Positions 33,171 to 41,993 of a stretch of 64,000 bases of DNA are shown one piece after another; position 1 is the first letter of the stretch; each line of letters begins with the position of its first letter. Made by a program: the position numbers and the translations under genes. The stretch spans positions 4,712,001 to 4,776,000 of the forward strand of contig NZ_CP108394.1 of assembly GCF_041435215.1 (NCBI RefSeq). Direction: 5' to 3'. The notes beneath the pieces were generated by a model, which saw only the letters and a list, made by a program, of their open reading frames with translations, ran no database searches and was not told the DNA's origin. This stretch comes from Streptomyces sp. NBC_01314. Its GTDB lineage: Bacteria; Actinomycetota; Actinomycetes; Streptomycetales; Streptomycetaceae.

Positions 33171-33946
33171 CACAGCTCCCGATGGACCTTGGTGTTGGAG
33201 GCCTGGGCGCGGGGGCGCAGGACGAGGAGGTCGACATTGACGTGGCTGGGCCGGGTGACCGCCCAGGTGATCGTGCCGGCGACGTCGTCGGCGGTCAGGG
33301 GCTCCGCGACGCCGTCGTAGACGCTCGCCGCCTTCTCCGCGTCGCCGCCGAAGCGGGTCAGGGCGAACTCGTCCGTCTTCACCATGCCGGGCGCGATCTC
33401 GATGACCCGGACCGGCGTGCCGACGATCTCCAGCCGCAGCGTCTCGGCGAGGACGTGCGTGCCGTGCTTGGCGGCGACATAGCCCGCCCCGCCCTCGTAC
33501 GTGCCGTGCCCGGCCGTCGACGACACCACGACCACCGTGCCGTCACCGCTCGCGGTCAACGCGGGCAGCAGGGCCTGGGTGATGTTGAGCGTGCCGATGA
33601 CGTTCACCTCGTACATCGTGCGCCAGTCGGCCGGGTCGCCGGTCGCGACCGGGTCGGCGCCGAGCGCACCGCCCGCATTGTTGACCAGCACACCGATCTT
33701 CTTGAACGCGGTCGCGAACTCGTCGACCGCCGCGCGGTCCGTGACGTCCAGGGGGTACGCGGTGGCCTGCCCACCGCCGTCGTTGATCTCCTCGGCCAGC
33801 GCCTCGATACGGTCCTTGCGGCGCGCGGTCAGCACCACGCGGTACCCCGCGGCGGCGAGCTGCCGGGCCGTGGCGGCGCCGATCCCGCCGCTCGCACCGG
33901 TGACGACGGCGATGCGGGAGGCGGCGGACGGTGCGGCGGTGGCCAT
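33170..33946 (-). CDS. Short-chain dehydrogenase/reductase
   Basis: A 258-residue classical SDR. The dinucleotide motif VTGASGGIGAATARQLA is at the N-terminus, followed by NNAGGALG, the catalytic serine in VSSTAGHGTYEG and the YVAAK tyrosine-lysine pair, then IAPGMVKTDEF. The RxxR-type residues after the second strand (TARRKDR) favour NADPH. It is near the actinobacterial YdfG-like serine/hydroxy acid dehydrogenase-type SDRs. ATG 33946 has GGAG six bases upstream. The next gene, a small membrane protein, overlaps its stop codon. Confidence 0.93.
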   Translation of the reverse strand: MATAAPSAASRIAVVTGASGGIGAATARQLAAAGYRVVLTARRKDRIEALAEEINDGGGQATAYPLDVTDRAAVDEFATAFKKIGVLVNNAGGALGADPVATGDPADWRTMYEVNVIGTLNITQALLPALTASGDGTVVVVSSTAGHGTYEGGAGYVAAKHGTHVLAETLRLEIVGTPVRVIEIAPGMVKTDEFALTRFGGDAEKAASVYDGVAEPLTADDVAGTITWAVTRPSHVNVDLLVLRPRAQASNTKVHREL

Positions 33947-34052
33947 GAGCTGCTCCTGAGGCGATACGGGATCGAACGTCGGTCTCTGTCCGGCCAGGAT
34001 AGGCGGGCGGTGAGACAATGAGACGGGTGATCCCCTGCACAGGAGGTGGATC

Positions 34053-34496
34053 ATGGGACAGGCGCGCGAGCTGATGGACCAGCTCACCGAGGCGCTCACC
34101 ACACACCAGGACCCCAAGACCGTCGCGAACCTCTTCGCGGAGGACGCGGTCGCCCACACCCCCGACGGCGGCGAGCTCCACGGCCGGGACGACATCGCCG
34201 AGTACTGGCGGCAGATGACGGACGCCATGCCCGAGGCCAGGTACGAGTCACTCGCCTCGTTCGAGGTCGGCGACACCGCCATCGACGAGGGAATCTTCAG
34301 CGGCAGGAACACCGGCCCGCTGGCGTTCCCCGACGGGACGTCGATCCCCGCGACCCAAAAAAACATCAGCATGCGCGGCGTGGACTTCGCCACCGTCCGG
34401 GACGGGCAGATCACCAGCTACCGGCTCTACTTCGACCAGCTGGACTTCCTGAACCAGCTCGGCCTGCTGCCGGAGGAACTGGCCCAGCCGTCGTAG
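34053..34496 (+). CDS. SnoaL-like NTF2-fold protein
   Basis: A 147-residue SnoaL/ester-cyclase-like protein with the cone-shaped NTF2 fold pattern: an N-terminal helix, AEDAVAHTPDGGELHGRDDI, then strands ending YRLYFDQLDFLNQLGLLP. It has a textbook AGGAGG six bases before ATG 34053. Members include polyketide cyclases, hydroxylases and many proteins of unknown role; the ligand cannot be predicted. Codons CAA-AAA-AAC at 34356-34364 contain an in-frame A-AAA-AAC heptamer, the classic -1 slippage sequence, unusual in such GC-rich DNA. Confidence 0.85.
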   Translation: MGQARELMDQLTEALTTHQDPKTVANLFAEDAVAHTPDGGELHGRDDIAEYWRQMTDAMPEARYESLASFEVGDTAIDEGIFSGRNTGPLAFPDGTSIPATQKNISMRGVDFATVRDGQITSYRLYFDQLDFLNQLGLLPEELAQPS

Positions 34497-34547
34497 AGCG
34501 GCGGCCCCTGTCCGTCACAGCGGCGGCCACCACATCGGTCACATCGG

Positions 34548-34883
34548 TCACCCACCGCGCGGCGCGTACATGATCACCGCCATGCCCGCGAGGCAGAGCA
34601 GCGCGCCCGACACGTCCCAGCGGTCGGGCCGGTAGCCGTCCGCGACCATCCCCCAGGCGATCGACCCGGCGACGAAGATCCCACCGTACGCGGCGAGGAT
34701 CCGCCCGAAGTGCGCGTCCGGCTGGAACGTCGCGACGAATCCGTACGCCCCGAGCGCCACGACCCCCGCCCCGATCCACACCCACCCCCGGTGCTCCCGC
34801 ACCCCCTGCCACACCAGCCACGCCCCGCCGATCTCGAACAGCGCGGCAAGCACGAACAGGGCGGCGGAGCGGGCGATGACCAT
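34548..34883 (-). CDS. YnfA/UPF0060 family small membrane protein
   Basis: A 111-residue protein with four hydrophobic helices: [59 protein letters not shown] and [18 protein letters not shown]. The length and the conserved [12 protein letters not shown] and YGGIFV segments match the UPF0060 (YnfA) family, related to small multidrug transporters. ATG 34883 is the family start; longer frames upstream are not conserved. It is separated from rtcB by a hairpin. Confidence 0.93.
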   Translation of the reverse strand: MVIARSAALFVLAALFEIGGAWLVWQGVREHRGWVWIGAGVVALGAYGFVATFQPDAHFGRILAAYGGIFVAGSIAWGMVADGYRPDRWDVSGALLCLAGMAVIMYAPRGG

Positions 34884-34954
34884 GGACAGCAGCTTTGCAC
34901 GGTGCCCCGGGTGGGAGCCTGGCAGGCAGGACGGCTGAGCCACCGCCACGGCTC

Positions 34955-34975
34955 GCCCCCGGTTTCCACGGGGGC
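34955..34975 (-). terminator. Terminator after rtcB
   Basis: GCCCCC and GGGGGC form a six-bp GC stem around a nine-base loop, nine bases beyond the rtcB stop codon and upstream of the YnfA-family gene on the same strand. Confidence 0.55.
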
Positions 34976-34983
34976 GTCGTGCG

Positions 34984-36177
34984 TCAGCCCTTCACGCACA
35001 CGACCTGCTTCAGCTTCGCCACCACCTGCACCAGGTCCCGCTGCTGGTCGATGACCTGCTCGATCGGCTTGTAGGCGCCCGGAATCTCGTCCACGACGCC
35101 GGAGTCCTTGCGGCACTCCACGCCCCGCGTCTGCTCCTCCAGGTCCTTCGTCGAGAAGCGGCGCTTCGCCGCCGTCCGGCTCATGCGCCGACCGGCGCCG
35201 TGCGACGCCGAGTTGAAGGCCTTCTCGTTCCCGAGCCCCTTCACGATGTACGAACCGGTGCCCATCGAGCCCGGGATGATCCCGTACTCGCCGGAGCCCG
35301 CGCGGATCGCGCCCTTACGGGTGACCAGGAGGTCCATGCCGTCGTAGCGCTCCTCCGCCACGTAGTTGTGGTGAGCGCTGATCTCGGGCTCGAAGGTCGG
35401 CTTCGCCTTCTTGAACTCCCTGCGGACGACGTCCTTGAGGAGCGCCATCATGATCGAGCGGTTGTACTTCGCGTACTCCTGCGCCCAGAACAGGTCGTTG
35501 CGGTACGCCGCCATCTGCGGGGTGTCCGCGACAAAGACGGCGAGGTCGCGGTCGACCAGATCCTGGTTGTGCGGCAGTTTCTGGGCGATGCCGATGTGAT
35601 GGTCCGCCAGCTCCTTGCCGATGTTCCGGGAGCCGGAGTGCAGCATGAGCCAGACAGAACCGATCGAATCAGTGCAAACTTCGACGAAGTGGTTGCCGGA
35701 CCCCAGCGTTCCTATCTGCTTCCCTGCCCGATCACGACGGAACTTGACCGCTTCCGCAACGCCGTCAAACTGCCCCCAGAACCCGTCCCACCCCCCGACG
35801 GCGAAGCCGTGCAGCTGCCCAGGATCGACGGGATCGTCATGCATCCCCCGCCCCACCGGAATCGCCTGCTCGATCTTCGAGCGCAGCCGGGACAGATCCC
35901 CCGGCAGGTCGTTCGCCGTCAGCGAGGTCTTCACCGCCGACATCCCGCACCCGATGTCGACACCCACCGCCGCGGGACACACGGCCCCCCGCATCGCGAT
36001 GACGGACCCGACCGTCGCGCCCTTGCCGTAGTGGACGTCCGGCATGACGGCCAGGCCCTTGATCCAGGGGAGGGTGGCGACGTTGCGGAGCTGCTGCAGG
36101 GCCCCCTCGTCGACCGACGCGGGATCGGTCCACATGCGGATGGTTACCTTCGCACCCGGCATCTCGACATACGACAT
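34984..36177 (-). CDS. rtcB: RNA-splicing ligase RtcB
   Basis: A 397-residue RtcB, a GTP-dependent RNA ligase that joins 2,3-cyclic phosphate or 3-phosphate ends to 5-OH ends using Mn2+. Conserved blocks are in order: [62 protein letters not shown] and the guanylylation site [13 protein letters not shown]. The length is at the short end of the family, as is usual for actinobacterial copies. ATG 36177 is the conserved start. No RtcA cyclase or archease gene is adjacent. Confidence 0.96.
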   Translation of the reverse strand: MSYVEMPGAKVTIRMWTDPASVDEGALQQLRNVATLPWIKGLAVMPDVHYGKGATVGSVIAMRGAVCPAAVGVDIGCGMSAVKTSLTANDLPGDLSRLRSKIEQAIPVGRGMHDDPVDPGQLHGFAVGGWDGFWGQFDGVAEAVKFRRDRAGKQIGTLGSGNHFVEVCTDSIGSVWLMLHSGSRNIGKELADHHIGIAQKLPHNQDLVDRDLAVFVADTPQMAAYRNDLFWAQEYAKYNRSIMMALLKDVVRREFKKAKPTFEPEISAHHNYVAEERYDGMDLLVTRKGAIRAGSGEYGIIPGSMGTGSYIVKGLGNEKAFNSASHGAGRRMSRTAAKRRFSTKDLEEQTRGVECRKDSGVVDEIPGAYKPIEQVIDQQRDLVQVVAKLKQVVCVKG

Positions 36178-36382
36178 AGCGCCCTCATTCCCCCGAAGAA
36201 CAGATGAAAGTCTCAAAACGCAAAACCGGCGCCAAGGTCCGCGAAAAGGGATGCCGGACCGGCGTCCACGGCAGTGCGTGCGATACACATGGTGCCCGGG
36301 GGTCACCCCCCGGCGGCAAGTGAATAACCACAGGCAGGACAGCGCAGGCGTCCCGAGGGACCCCGTCGAGAGGAGCCCCACC

Positions 36383-37273
36383 GTGCAGCGGAAGGCGTAC
36401 GTACCCGTCGTCGCCGTGCTCCTCGCGGCACTGCTGGCCGCGTGCACGGCATCGGACGACAGCAGTTCGCCCGAAGACCCCAAGCCGGGCGAGGCCACCA
36501 CGTCGGCCACCGTCGCCCAGCCCGGCCGCTACGACACGCTCCCCGAACCCTGCGGCTCGGTCGACGACACCACCCTCGACACCCTCCTCCCCGGCATCAG
36601 GCAACTCCCCGACGCGACCCAGCGCAAGCAGGCGTACGAGGGCCAGGCGACGCAGACGTACGACACGGACAGCAAGGCCGGCTGCCGCTGGAAGGTGGAG
36701 TCCACGGACGGCACCCACTACCTGTTCGTCGACTTCGAGCGTTTCGTGTCGTGGGACAACGCGGTCAGTGACGACAGCAAGGCGCAGGAGGTGTACGGCG
36801 GCAAGGTCGAGGCGGCCGACCTCCCAGAGCCGACGCCGACCGACTCCGAGGAGGAGAGCGAGGGGACGGACGAGGAGACGGACGAGCCGGGAACGCCGGA
36901 AGGGACCACCGCCGATCCGTCGGCGACCCCCTCGACCTCCGCCTCCCGCTCGGCATCGCCCTCCGGTTCCTCCGGTTCCTCCGGTTCCTCCGGTTCTTCC
37001 GGCTCCGCCTCCCCCTCCCCCTCCGCGTCCGGCACCCCCTCCTCCCTCCAGCCCCGCACGCTCGACGGTCTCGGCGCCGAGGCCTTCCTCGACGACGCGC
37101 TCGGAACGAGCAAGCAGCGGACGGTGACTGTGGTCTTCCGCACGTCGAACGTGATCGTGACGGTGCAGTACGAGGAGCAGCCGGCGACCACGACAGTGGT
37201 GCCGGACAGTGAGGAAATGCAGGACAGGGCCGGGAATCTGGCGGAGCGGCTGGCCGAGGCGTTCGACGACTGA
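36383..37273 (+). CDS. DUF3558-like lipoprotein with Ser/Gly-rich linker
   Basis: A 296-residue exported lipoprotein: GTG 36383 with AGGAG seven bases upstream, a signal peptide and lipobox LLAAC with the modified cysteine near residue 21. Two conserved cysteines (PEPCGS and AGCRW) flank the first half of a DUF3558-like domain. The domain is split by an inserted acidic and Ser/Pro-rich stretch that includes four GSS triplets (9-bp repeat near 36963-37004), then resumes with VTVVFRTSNVIVTVQYEE. It is a paralogue of the next gene and probably cell-surface; function unknown. Confidence 0.8.
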   Translation: MQRKAYVPVVAVLLAALLAACTASDDSSSPEDPKPGEATTSATVAQPGRYDTLPEPCGSVDDTTLDTLLPGIRQLPDATQRKQAYEGQATQTYDTDSKAGCRWKVESTDGTHYLFVDFERFVSWDNAVSDDSKAQEVYGGKVEAADLPEPTPTDSEEESEGTDEETDEPGTPEGTTADPSATPSTSASRSASPSGSSGSSGSSGSSGSASPSPSASGTPSSLQPRTLDGLGAEAFLDDALGTSKQRTVTVVFRTSNVIVTVQYEEQPATTTVVPDSEEMQDRAGNLAERLAEAFDD

Positions 37274-37386
37274 GGGGCGCCCGGGGGCGGTTCGGGCGTC
37301 CGCGTGAACCCCCTGAACCAGGACCGCACTTCTTCCTCACCGCGTACGGTGGCCTCTCGGAGACCCGATCCGATTGCGAAGGAACC

Positions 37387-38358
37387 ATGCAACGAGCCGC
37401 AGAGACAGATCAGCATCAATCGCCGCGCGTCGCGCGTTCGCCGCGGGTGGCGCGTGCCGGACGTCGCGGGCGTCCGGGCCGGACCCGCGTTCTCGTGGGC
37501 GCCGCGGTCGTGCCGGTGATGCTGATGGCGGTCGGCTGTTCGTCGGACTCCGGCTCCGACAGCGCCTCCGGTGACGAGACCCCGGCGGGGCTGGATCAGT
37601 CGGCGACGGAGAGTGCCACACCGGAGGTCGTCGCGGGGAAGTACGCGTCGCTGCCGGACGCGTGCGAGGTCTTCTCCGACAAGACGCTGAAGGCGGTCGT
37701 CCCGGAGGGTGTGAAGTCCGGAAAGGCGATCAACAAGGCCGAGGAGAACGTGACCGGCGACTGCCGCTGGATCAGCCTCGACAACAACGGTGTGGACGGC
37801 TCCCAGTACCGCTGGCTGAGCGTGTCCCTGCACCTGCTGGCCTCGAACGCGGCGAACGGCCCCGGTGAGGACCGCGCGGCCAAGGCGTACGAGACGAAGG
37901 TGACCGCGGCGAAGGCCGTGGACGGGGCGAAGAACGTCAAGACGGAGCTGCTGACGGGTACGGGCGACCAGGCGACGGTGGTCAAGTACGACCTGAAGAA
38001 GGACGGAGACACCTTCAAGCAGCAGACGATCGTGGTGCGCACGGCGAACGCGGTCATCACGCTCGACTACAACGGGGCCGGTCTGGCCGGCGAGAAGACG
38101 CCGGACACGGCCGCGCTGCTGAAGTCCGCGAAGTCCGCCGTCAAGGAGGCCGTGGAGGCGATCGAGGACGCGAACGACGGTACGGACGCTTCGGCGTCCC
38201 CGTCGAAGAGCGCCTCCAAGGAGCCGACGAAGAAGCCGACGAAGGCGTCGTCCTCGGGTGGTTCGGGCGCGGATGTGAGCAACGACTCGGACACCGGCTC
38301 GGATACCGATTCGGACTCGGGCTCTTCCAGGTCCGGCAGCCGGAAGAGCAAGTCGTAG
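37387..38358 (+). CDS. DUF3558-like lipoprotein, paralogue
   Basis: A 323-residue lipoprotein following the previous gene after 113 bases. ATG 37387 has AAGGA four bases upstream. An Arg-rich N-terminus, hydrophobic helix and lipobox near MAVGC lead into the same fold: PDACEVFSDKTL, GDCRWISLD and a closing VRTANAVITLDYNGAG. The C-terminus is a repetitive Ser/Asp/Lys-rich tail of about 70 residues. The tandem arrangement suggests gene duplication; both proteins likely sit on the outer membrane face or in the wall. Confidence 0.8.
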   Translation: MQRAAETDQHQSPRVARSPRVARAGRRGRPGRTRVLVGAAVVPVMLMAVGCSSDSGSDSASGDETPAGLDQSATESATPEVVAGKYASLPDACEVFSDKTLKAVVPEGVKSGKAINKAEENVTGDCRWISLDNNGVDGSQYRWLSVSLHLLASNAANGPGEDRAAKAYETKVTAAKAVDGAKNVKTELLTGTGDQATVVKYDLKKDGDTFKQQTIVVRTANAVITLDYNGAGLAGEKTPDTAALLKSAKSAVKEAVEAIEDANDGTDASASPSKSASKEPTKKPTKASSSGGSGADVSNDSDTGSDTDSDSGSSRSGSRKSKS

Positions 38359-38381
38359 CCGCCCTCCGCCTGGTGTTTCGC

Positions 38382-38413
38382 CGGAGCCCGGTCCCCTCGG
38401 GGGCCGGGCTCCG
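38382..38413 (+). terminator. Terminator after the second lipoprotein gene
   Basis: CGGAGCCCGG-T-CCCC pairs with GGGG-G-CCGGGCTCCG in a long GC stem 24 bases after the stop codon. Confidence 0.7.
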
Positions 38414-38453
38414 CGCCCTCCGGCAACCCGTTCGCCATACACATGTGCCACTC

Positions 38454-38467
38454 TGTTGCGCGCAACA
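38454..38467. promoter_or_regulatory. Perfect 14-bp palindrome upstream of the DUF2637 gene
   Basis: TGTTGCGCGCAACA is perfectly self-complementary and lies 24 bases before the GTG start of the next gene, close to where a promoter would be. It is probably a dimeric repressor site; the regulator is unknown. Confidence 0.55.
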
Positions 38468-38491
38468 ACACGCAAGGGGAGGGGAGCACGG

Positions 38492-39901
38492 GTGACCGCG
38501 CCAATGCAGCTGACTCGAATGCACCGCGTTCTCATCGGCGTGGTCGTGTTCGGCGCCGTCATCATCGCCGGGATCGGCTTCGCGGGTTCCTACGCGGCGG
38601 TACGGGAGCTGGCCCTCCAGAAGGGCTTCGGGAACTTCAGTTACGTCTTCCCGATCGGCATCGACGCGGGTATCTGTGTCCTGCTGGCCCTGGACCTCCT
38701 GCTGACCTGGATCCGCATCCCCTTCCCGCTGCTGCGTCAGACGGCGTGGCTGCTGACGGCGGCGACGATCGCGTTCAACGGCGCGACGGCCTGGCCGGAC
38801 CCGCTGGGCGTCGGCATGCACTCGGTGATCCCGGTCCTGTTCGTCGTCTCGGTCGAGGCGGCCCGGCACGCGGTCGGCCGCATCGCCGACATCACCGCCG
38901 ACAAGCACATGGAAGGCGTCCGCCTCACCCGCTGGCTCCTCTCGCCCCTGCCCACGTTCCTTCTGTGGCGCCGTATGAAGCTCTGGGAGCTCCGCTCCTA
39001 CGAGCAGGTCATCAAGCTGGAGCAGGAACGTCTCGTCTACCAGGCCCGCCTCCGCTCCCGCTTCGGCCGAGCCTGGCGCCGAAAGGCCCCGGTGGAGTCC
39101 CTGATGCCCCTCCGCCTGGCCCGCTACGGCGTCCCCCTGGCGGAAACGGCCCCGGCTGGGCTGGCGGCGGCGGGCATTGAACCGGCGCTGCTGCCGCCGG
39201 TGGAGATCTCCTCGGTCGCGAGCCCTGCCCTCCCTGCCGCCGACGCGGCCGCGGGCGCGGGCGCGGGCGATCATGCCGCCGGAGCGGCACCCGTCCCACA
39301 GAGAGCGGCGCCTCCCGGCGAGCAGCGCCCGCAGCTGGAGAACATCCCCGCCCAGCAGCAGTACGCCGGGGCACAGGAGCAGGCGCCGGACGAAAGCCCC
39401 TGGCTCCACGCCCGCCACCCCCAGGAGGTCCCCTACCAGGGCGGCTACGACCCCTCGTTCAACCCCGAGGAGCAGTACGAGGAGTGGTACGAGGAGCAGG
39501 ACCCGGACCAGTACCAGCAGTACCAGCAGTACCAGCAGTTCGAGCCGGATCCCCGGGACCCCCGCTACCAGCAGCAGCAGTTCGAGGCCCCCGAGCTCCA
39601 GGCCCAGGAACCCTCCCCGGAGGAGACCGGCAGTTTCCCCATCCCGGCCGGCCCTGGCCGCACCCGTGAGCTGGGCGACGGCGGCGGCACCCCCGAACCC
39701 GCCGCCCCGGACGAGGAGTCGTACTACCAGGTCTTCAAGCAGTCGATAGCCCCTGGCAGCGGCTACCCGACGCCCCGCGAGTTCAGCGACAACATCGAGA
39801 TGACCTACGGCGTCTCCGTCCTGGACGCCGAGGCGAAGCGCCTGGTGCTGCGCTTCCAGAACCGCCACGCGGCGGAGCTGGAGGAGGAGCACATCGCGTG
39901 A
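38492..39901 (+). CDS. DUF2637 (SpdB-like) membrane protein
   Basis: A 469-residue protein starting GTG 38492 with GGGGAGGGGAG upstream. Residues 1-120 hold four transmembrane helices of DUF2637 (MHRVLIGVVVFGAVIIAGIG, ICVLLALDLLLTWIRIPF, TAWLLTAATIAFNGATAWPD, SVIPVLFVVSVEAARHAVG). This N-terminal module is shared with plasmid spread proteins and many chromosomal Streptomyces proteins. A long Pro/Gln/Glu-rich linker with QYQQYQQYQQ (9-bp repeats, about 39508-39540) leads to a conserved helical C-terminal domain from YYQVFKQSIAPGSGYPTPRE to the end. A 14-bp palindrome lies in its promoter. Function is unknown. Confidence 0.82.
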   Translation: MTAPMQLTRMHRVLIGVVVFGAVIIAGIGFAGSYAAVRELALQKGFGNFSYVFPIGIDAGICVLLALDLLLTWIRIPFPLLRQTAWLLTAATIAFNGATAWPDPLGVGMHSVIPVLFVVSVEAARHAVGRIADITADKHMEGVRLTRWLLSPLPTFLLWRRMKLWELRSYEQVIKLEQERLVYQARLRSRFGRAWRRKAPVESLMPLRLARYGVPLAETAPAGLAAAGIEPALLPPVEISSVASPALPAADAAAGAGAGDHAAGAAPVPQRAAPPGEQRPQLENIPAQQQYAGAQEQAPDESPWLHARHPQEVPYQGGYDPSFNPEEQYEEWYEEQDPDQYQQYQQYQQFEPDPRDPRYQQQQFEAPELQAQEPSPEETGSFPIPAGPGRTRELGDGGGTPEPAAPDEESYYQVFKQSIAPGSGYPTPREFSDNIEMTYGVSVLDAEAKRLVLRFQNRHAAELEEEHIA

Positions 39902-39905
39902 CCCG

Positions 39906-39965
39906 CGCACGTACGACGATGGGGGCGCCCGGTGTTCACCGGGCGCCCCCATCGTCGTACGTGCG
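39906..39965. terminator. 29-bp perfect hairpin between convergent genes
   Basis: A perfect 29-bp inverted repeat (39906-39934 and 39937-39965) with a two-base TT loop lies between the DUF2637 gene stop (39901) and the lysS stop (39974). It can act as a bidirectional terminator for both. Confidence 0.9.
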
Positions 39966-39973
39966 GGGTCGGT

Positions 39974-41731
39974 CTACTCCCCGAGCAGGAGCCGTACCCG
40001 CTCCTGCCCCACCGCGAGCAGCAGCGTGGGCAGTCGCGGGCCCGTGTCACGCCCCACAAGCAGGTGGTACAGCAGCGCGAAGAACGACCGCTGGGCGGTC
40101 TTGATCTCCGCCGGCAGCTCCTTCGGCGTGGCGTCCGCCGCGAATCCGGCCTGCACCTTGGGCACGCCGTAGACGAGATGCGTGAGCCCGTCGAGCGACC
40201 AGTGCTCGGCGAGCCCGTCGAGGAGCAGCCGCAGCGACTGCCGGGACGGCTCGTCGAGCGACTTCAGCAGCTCGGCGTCGGCCTCCTCGCGCACGATGGT
40301 CCGCTGGTCGGCGGGGACCTGCGTGTTGATCCAGGCCTCGGCCTTGTCGAGCCGCGGCCGGACCTCGTCGAGGGAGGACAGCGGGTCGGTGGGGTCGAGT
40401 TCGCTGAGGATGCGCAGGGTCTGGGCCTCGGCGCCCGCGGTGATGTCGGCGACGGACGCGAGGGTCCGGTACGACATCGGGCGGGGGGTGCGCGGCAGCT
40501 CACCGGCGGCGGTCCGCACCGCGCGCGCGTGGGCGGCGACGTCGCCCGGCAGGGCCGACCCGTCCGCGACCTTGGCGTCGAGCTTGTCCCACTCGTCGTA
40601 GAGCCGCTGGATCTCCTGGTCGAAGGCGATCTTGAACGACTGGTTGGGCCGGCGGCGGGCGTAGAGCCAGCGCAGGAGCTGCGGCTCCATGATCTTCAGC
40701 GCGTCGGCGGGCGTCGGCACGCCGCCCTTCGACGAGGACATCTTGGCCATGCCGGAGATACCGACGAACGCGTACATCGGCCCGATGGGCTGCTCGCCGC
40801 CGAAGATCCCGACGATCTGCCCACCGACCTGGAACGACGAGCCCGGAGAGGAGTGGTCGACCCCGCTCGGTTCGAAGACGACGCCCTCGTACGCCCACCG
40901 CATCGGCCAGTCGACCTTCCAGACGAGCTTGCCGCGGTTGAACTCGTTCAGCGCGACGGTCTCGGCGAAGCCGCAGGCGGTGCAGGTGTAGGTCAGCTCG
41001 GTGGTGTCTTCGTCGTAGGCGGTGACGGTGGTGAGGTCCTTGTCGCACTGCCCGCAGTAGGGCTTGTACGGGAAGTACCCGGCGGCGCCGGAGCTGCCGT
41101 CGTCCTCGGCGGCGGCGCCGGAGCCCTCCGCGGCCTCCAGCTCGGCCTCGTCGACCGGCTTCTGCGACTGCTTCTTCGCCGGGCCCTTCTTGGTGCGGTA
41201 CTGGTCGAGGATCGCGTCGATGTCGCGGCGGTGCTTCATGGCGTGCAGGATCTGCTCGCGGTACACACCGGAGGTGTACTGCGCGGTCTGGCTGATCCCG
41301 TCGAACTCGACGCCCATCTCGGCGAGCGCGTCCACCATCGCCGCCTTGAAGTGCTCGGCCCAGTTGGGGTGGGCGGAGCCGACGGGGGCGGGCACGGCGG
41401 TGAGCGGCTTGCCGATGTGCTCGGCCCAGGAGCCGTCGACGCCGTCGACGCCGTTCGGGACCTTGCGGTAGCGGTCGTAGTCGTCCCAGGAGATCAGGTG
41501 CCGGACCTGGTGTCCGCGGCGGCGGATCTCGTCGGCGACGAGGTGCGGGGTCATGACCTCGCGGAGGTTGCCGAGGTGGATCGGGCCGGACGGGGAGAGT
41601 CCGGACGCGACGACGACCACCGGAGCGGTAGCGAGTGATGTCGCTTTGCCCGGGGCCCGACGCTCCGACTCCTCGATGACCTCATCCGCGAAACGGGAGA
41701 CCCAGTCGGTGGTCTCGGTGCTCTGAGCCAC
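39974..41731 (-). CDS. lysS: Class I lysyl-tRNA synthetase
   Basis: A 585-residue enzyme that charges tRNA-Lys, of the rarer class I type found in archaea and some bacteria including Streptomyces. The Rossmann signature is SGPIHLGNLREV (His52 in the HIGH-like motif), and the second signature is MAKMSSSKG. A zinc-ribbon YCGQCDKDL...CTACG lies between. An Ala/Glu-rich insert precedes the zinc ribbon. GTG 41731 is used; GTG 41740 would add three residues and is equally likely. argS normally lies directly beside it in Streptomyces, but here a mobile island of about 5 kb separates them. Confidence 0.95.
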   Translation of the reverse strand: MAQSTETTDWVSRFADEVIEESERRAPGKATSLATAPVVVVASGLSPSGPIHLGNLREVMTPHLVADEIRRRGHQVRHLISWDDYDRYRKVPNGVDGVDGSWAEHIGKPLTAVPAPVGSAHPNWAEHFKAAMVDALAEMGVEFDGISQTAQYTSGVYREQILHAMKHRRDIDAILDQYRTKKGPAKKQSQKPVDEAELEAAEGSGAAAEDDGSSGAAGYFPYKPYCGQCDKDLTTVTAYDEDTTELTYTCTACGFAETVALNEFNRGKLVWKVDWPMRWAYEGVVFEPSGVDHSSPGSSFQVGGQIVGIFGGEQPIGPMYAFVGISGMAKMSSSKGGVPTPADALKIMEPQLLRWLYARRRPNQSFKIAFDQEIQRLYDEWDKLDAKVADGSALPGDVAAHARAVRTAAGELPRTPRPMSYRTLASVADITAGAEAQTLRILSELDPTDPLSSLDEVRPRLDKAEAWINTQVPADQRTIVREEADAELLKSLDEPSRQSLRLLLDGLAEHWSLDGLTHLVYGVPKVQAGFAADATPKELPAEIKTAQRSFFALLYHLLVGRDTGPRLPTLLLAVGQERVRLLLGE

Positions 41732-41861
41732 GATCGGCACGTCCTCTTTTTCTGAAGGTTGTCCATGGCCGCCGGGTACGGTCCCCGGGCGACCGCGCCA
41801 TTCTCCCAGGCTTTCACTCCGCGGGTCGAACCGGGCGCCCAATAACTCGGGGGTTCCGTGC

Positions 41862-41915
41862 GTCGGCGGGTGCGGGTCCGGTGGGGGCCGGTCGCGCAGT
41901 TCCCCGCGCCCCTCA
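41862..41915 (-). repeat. Dispersed intergenic repeat copy near lysS
   Basis: Read on the minus strand, TTGAGGGGCGCGGGGAACTG then CGCGACCGGCCCCCACC matches the copy at 52467 base for base over most of its length. It lies between lysS and the outer end of the transposase fragment. Confidence 0.7.
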
Positions 41916-41993
41916 ACGGCATGGGTTGCGAGCGGTGTCTTTCCCCACCGTTCCTAATCAGTGAGCAGGAGTGAGTCTTGGACCCATACCTGG

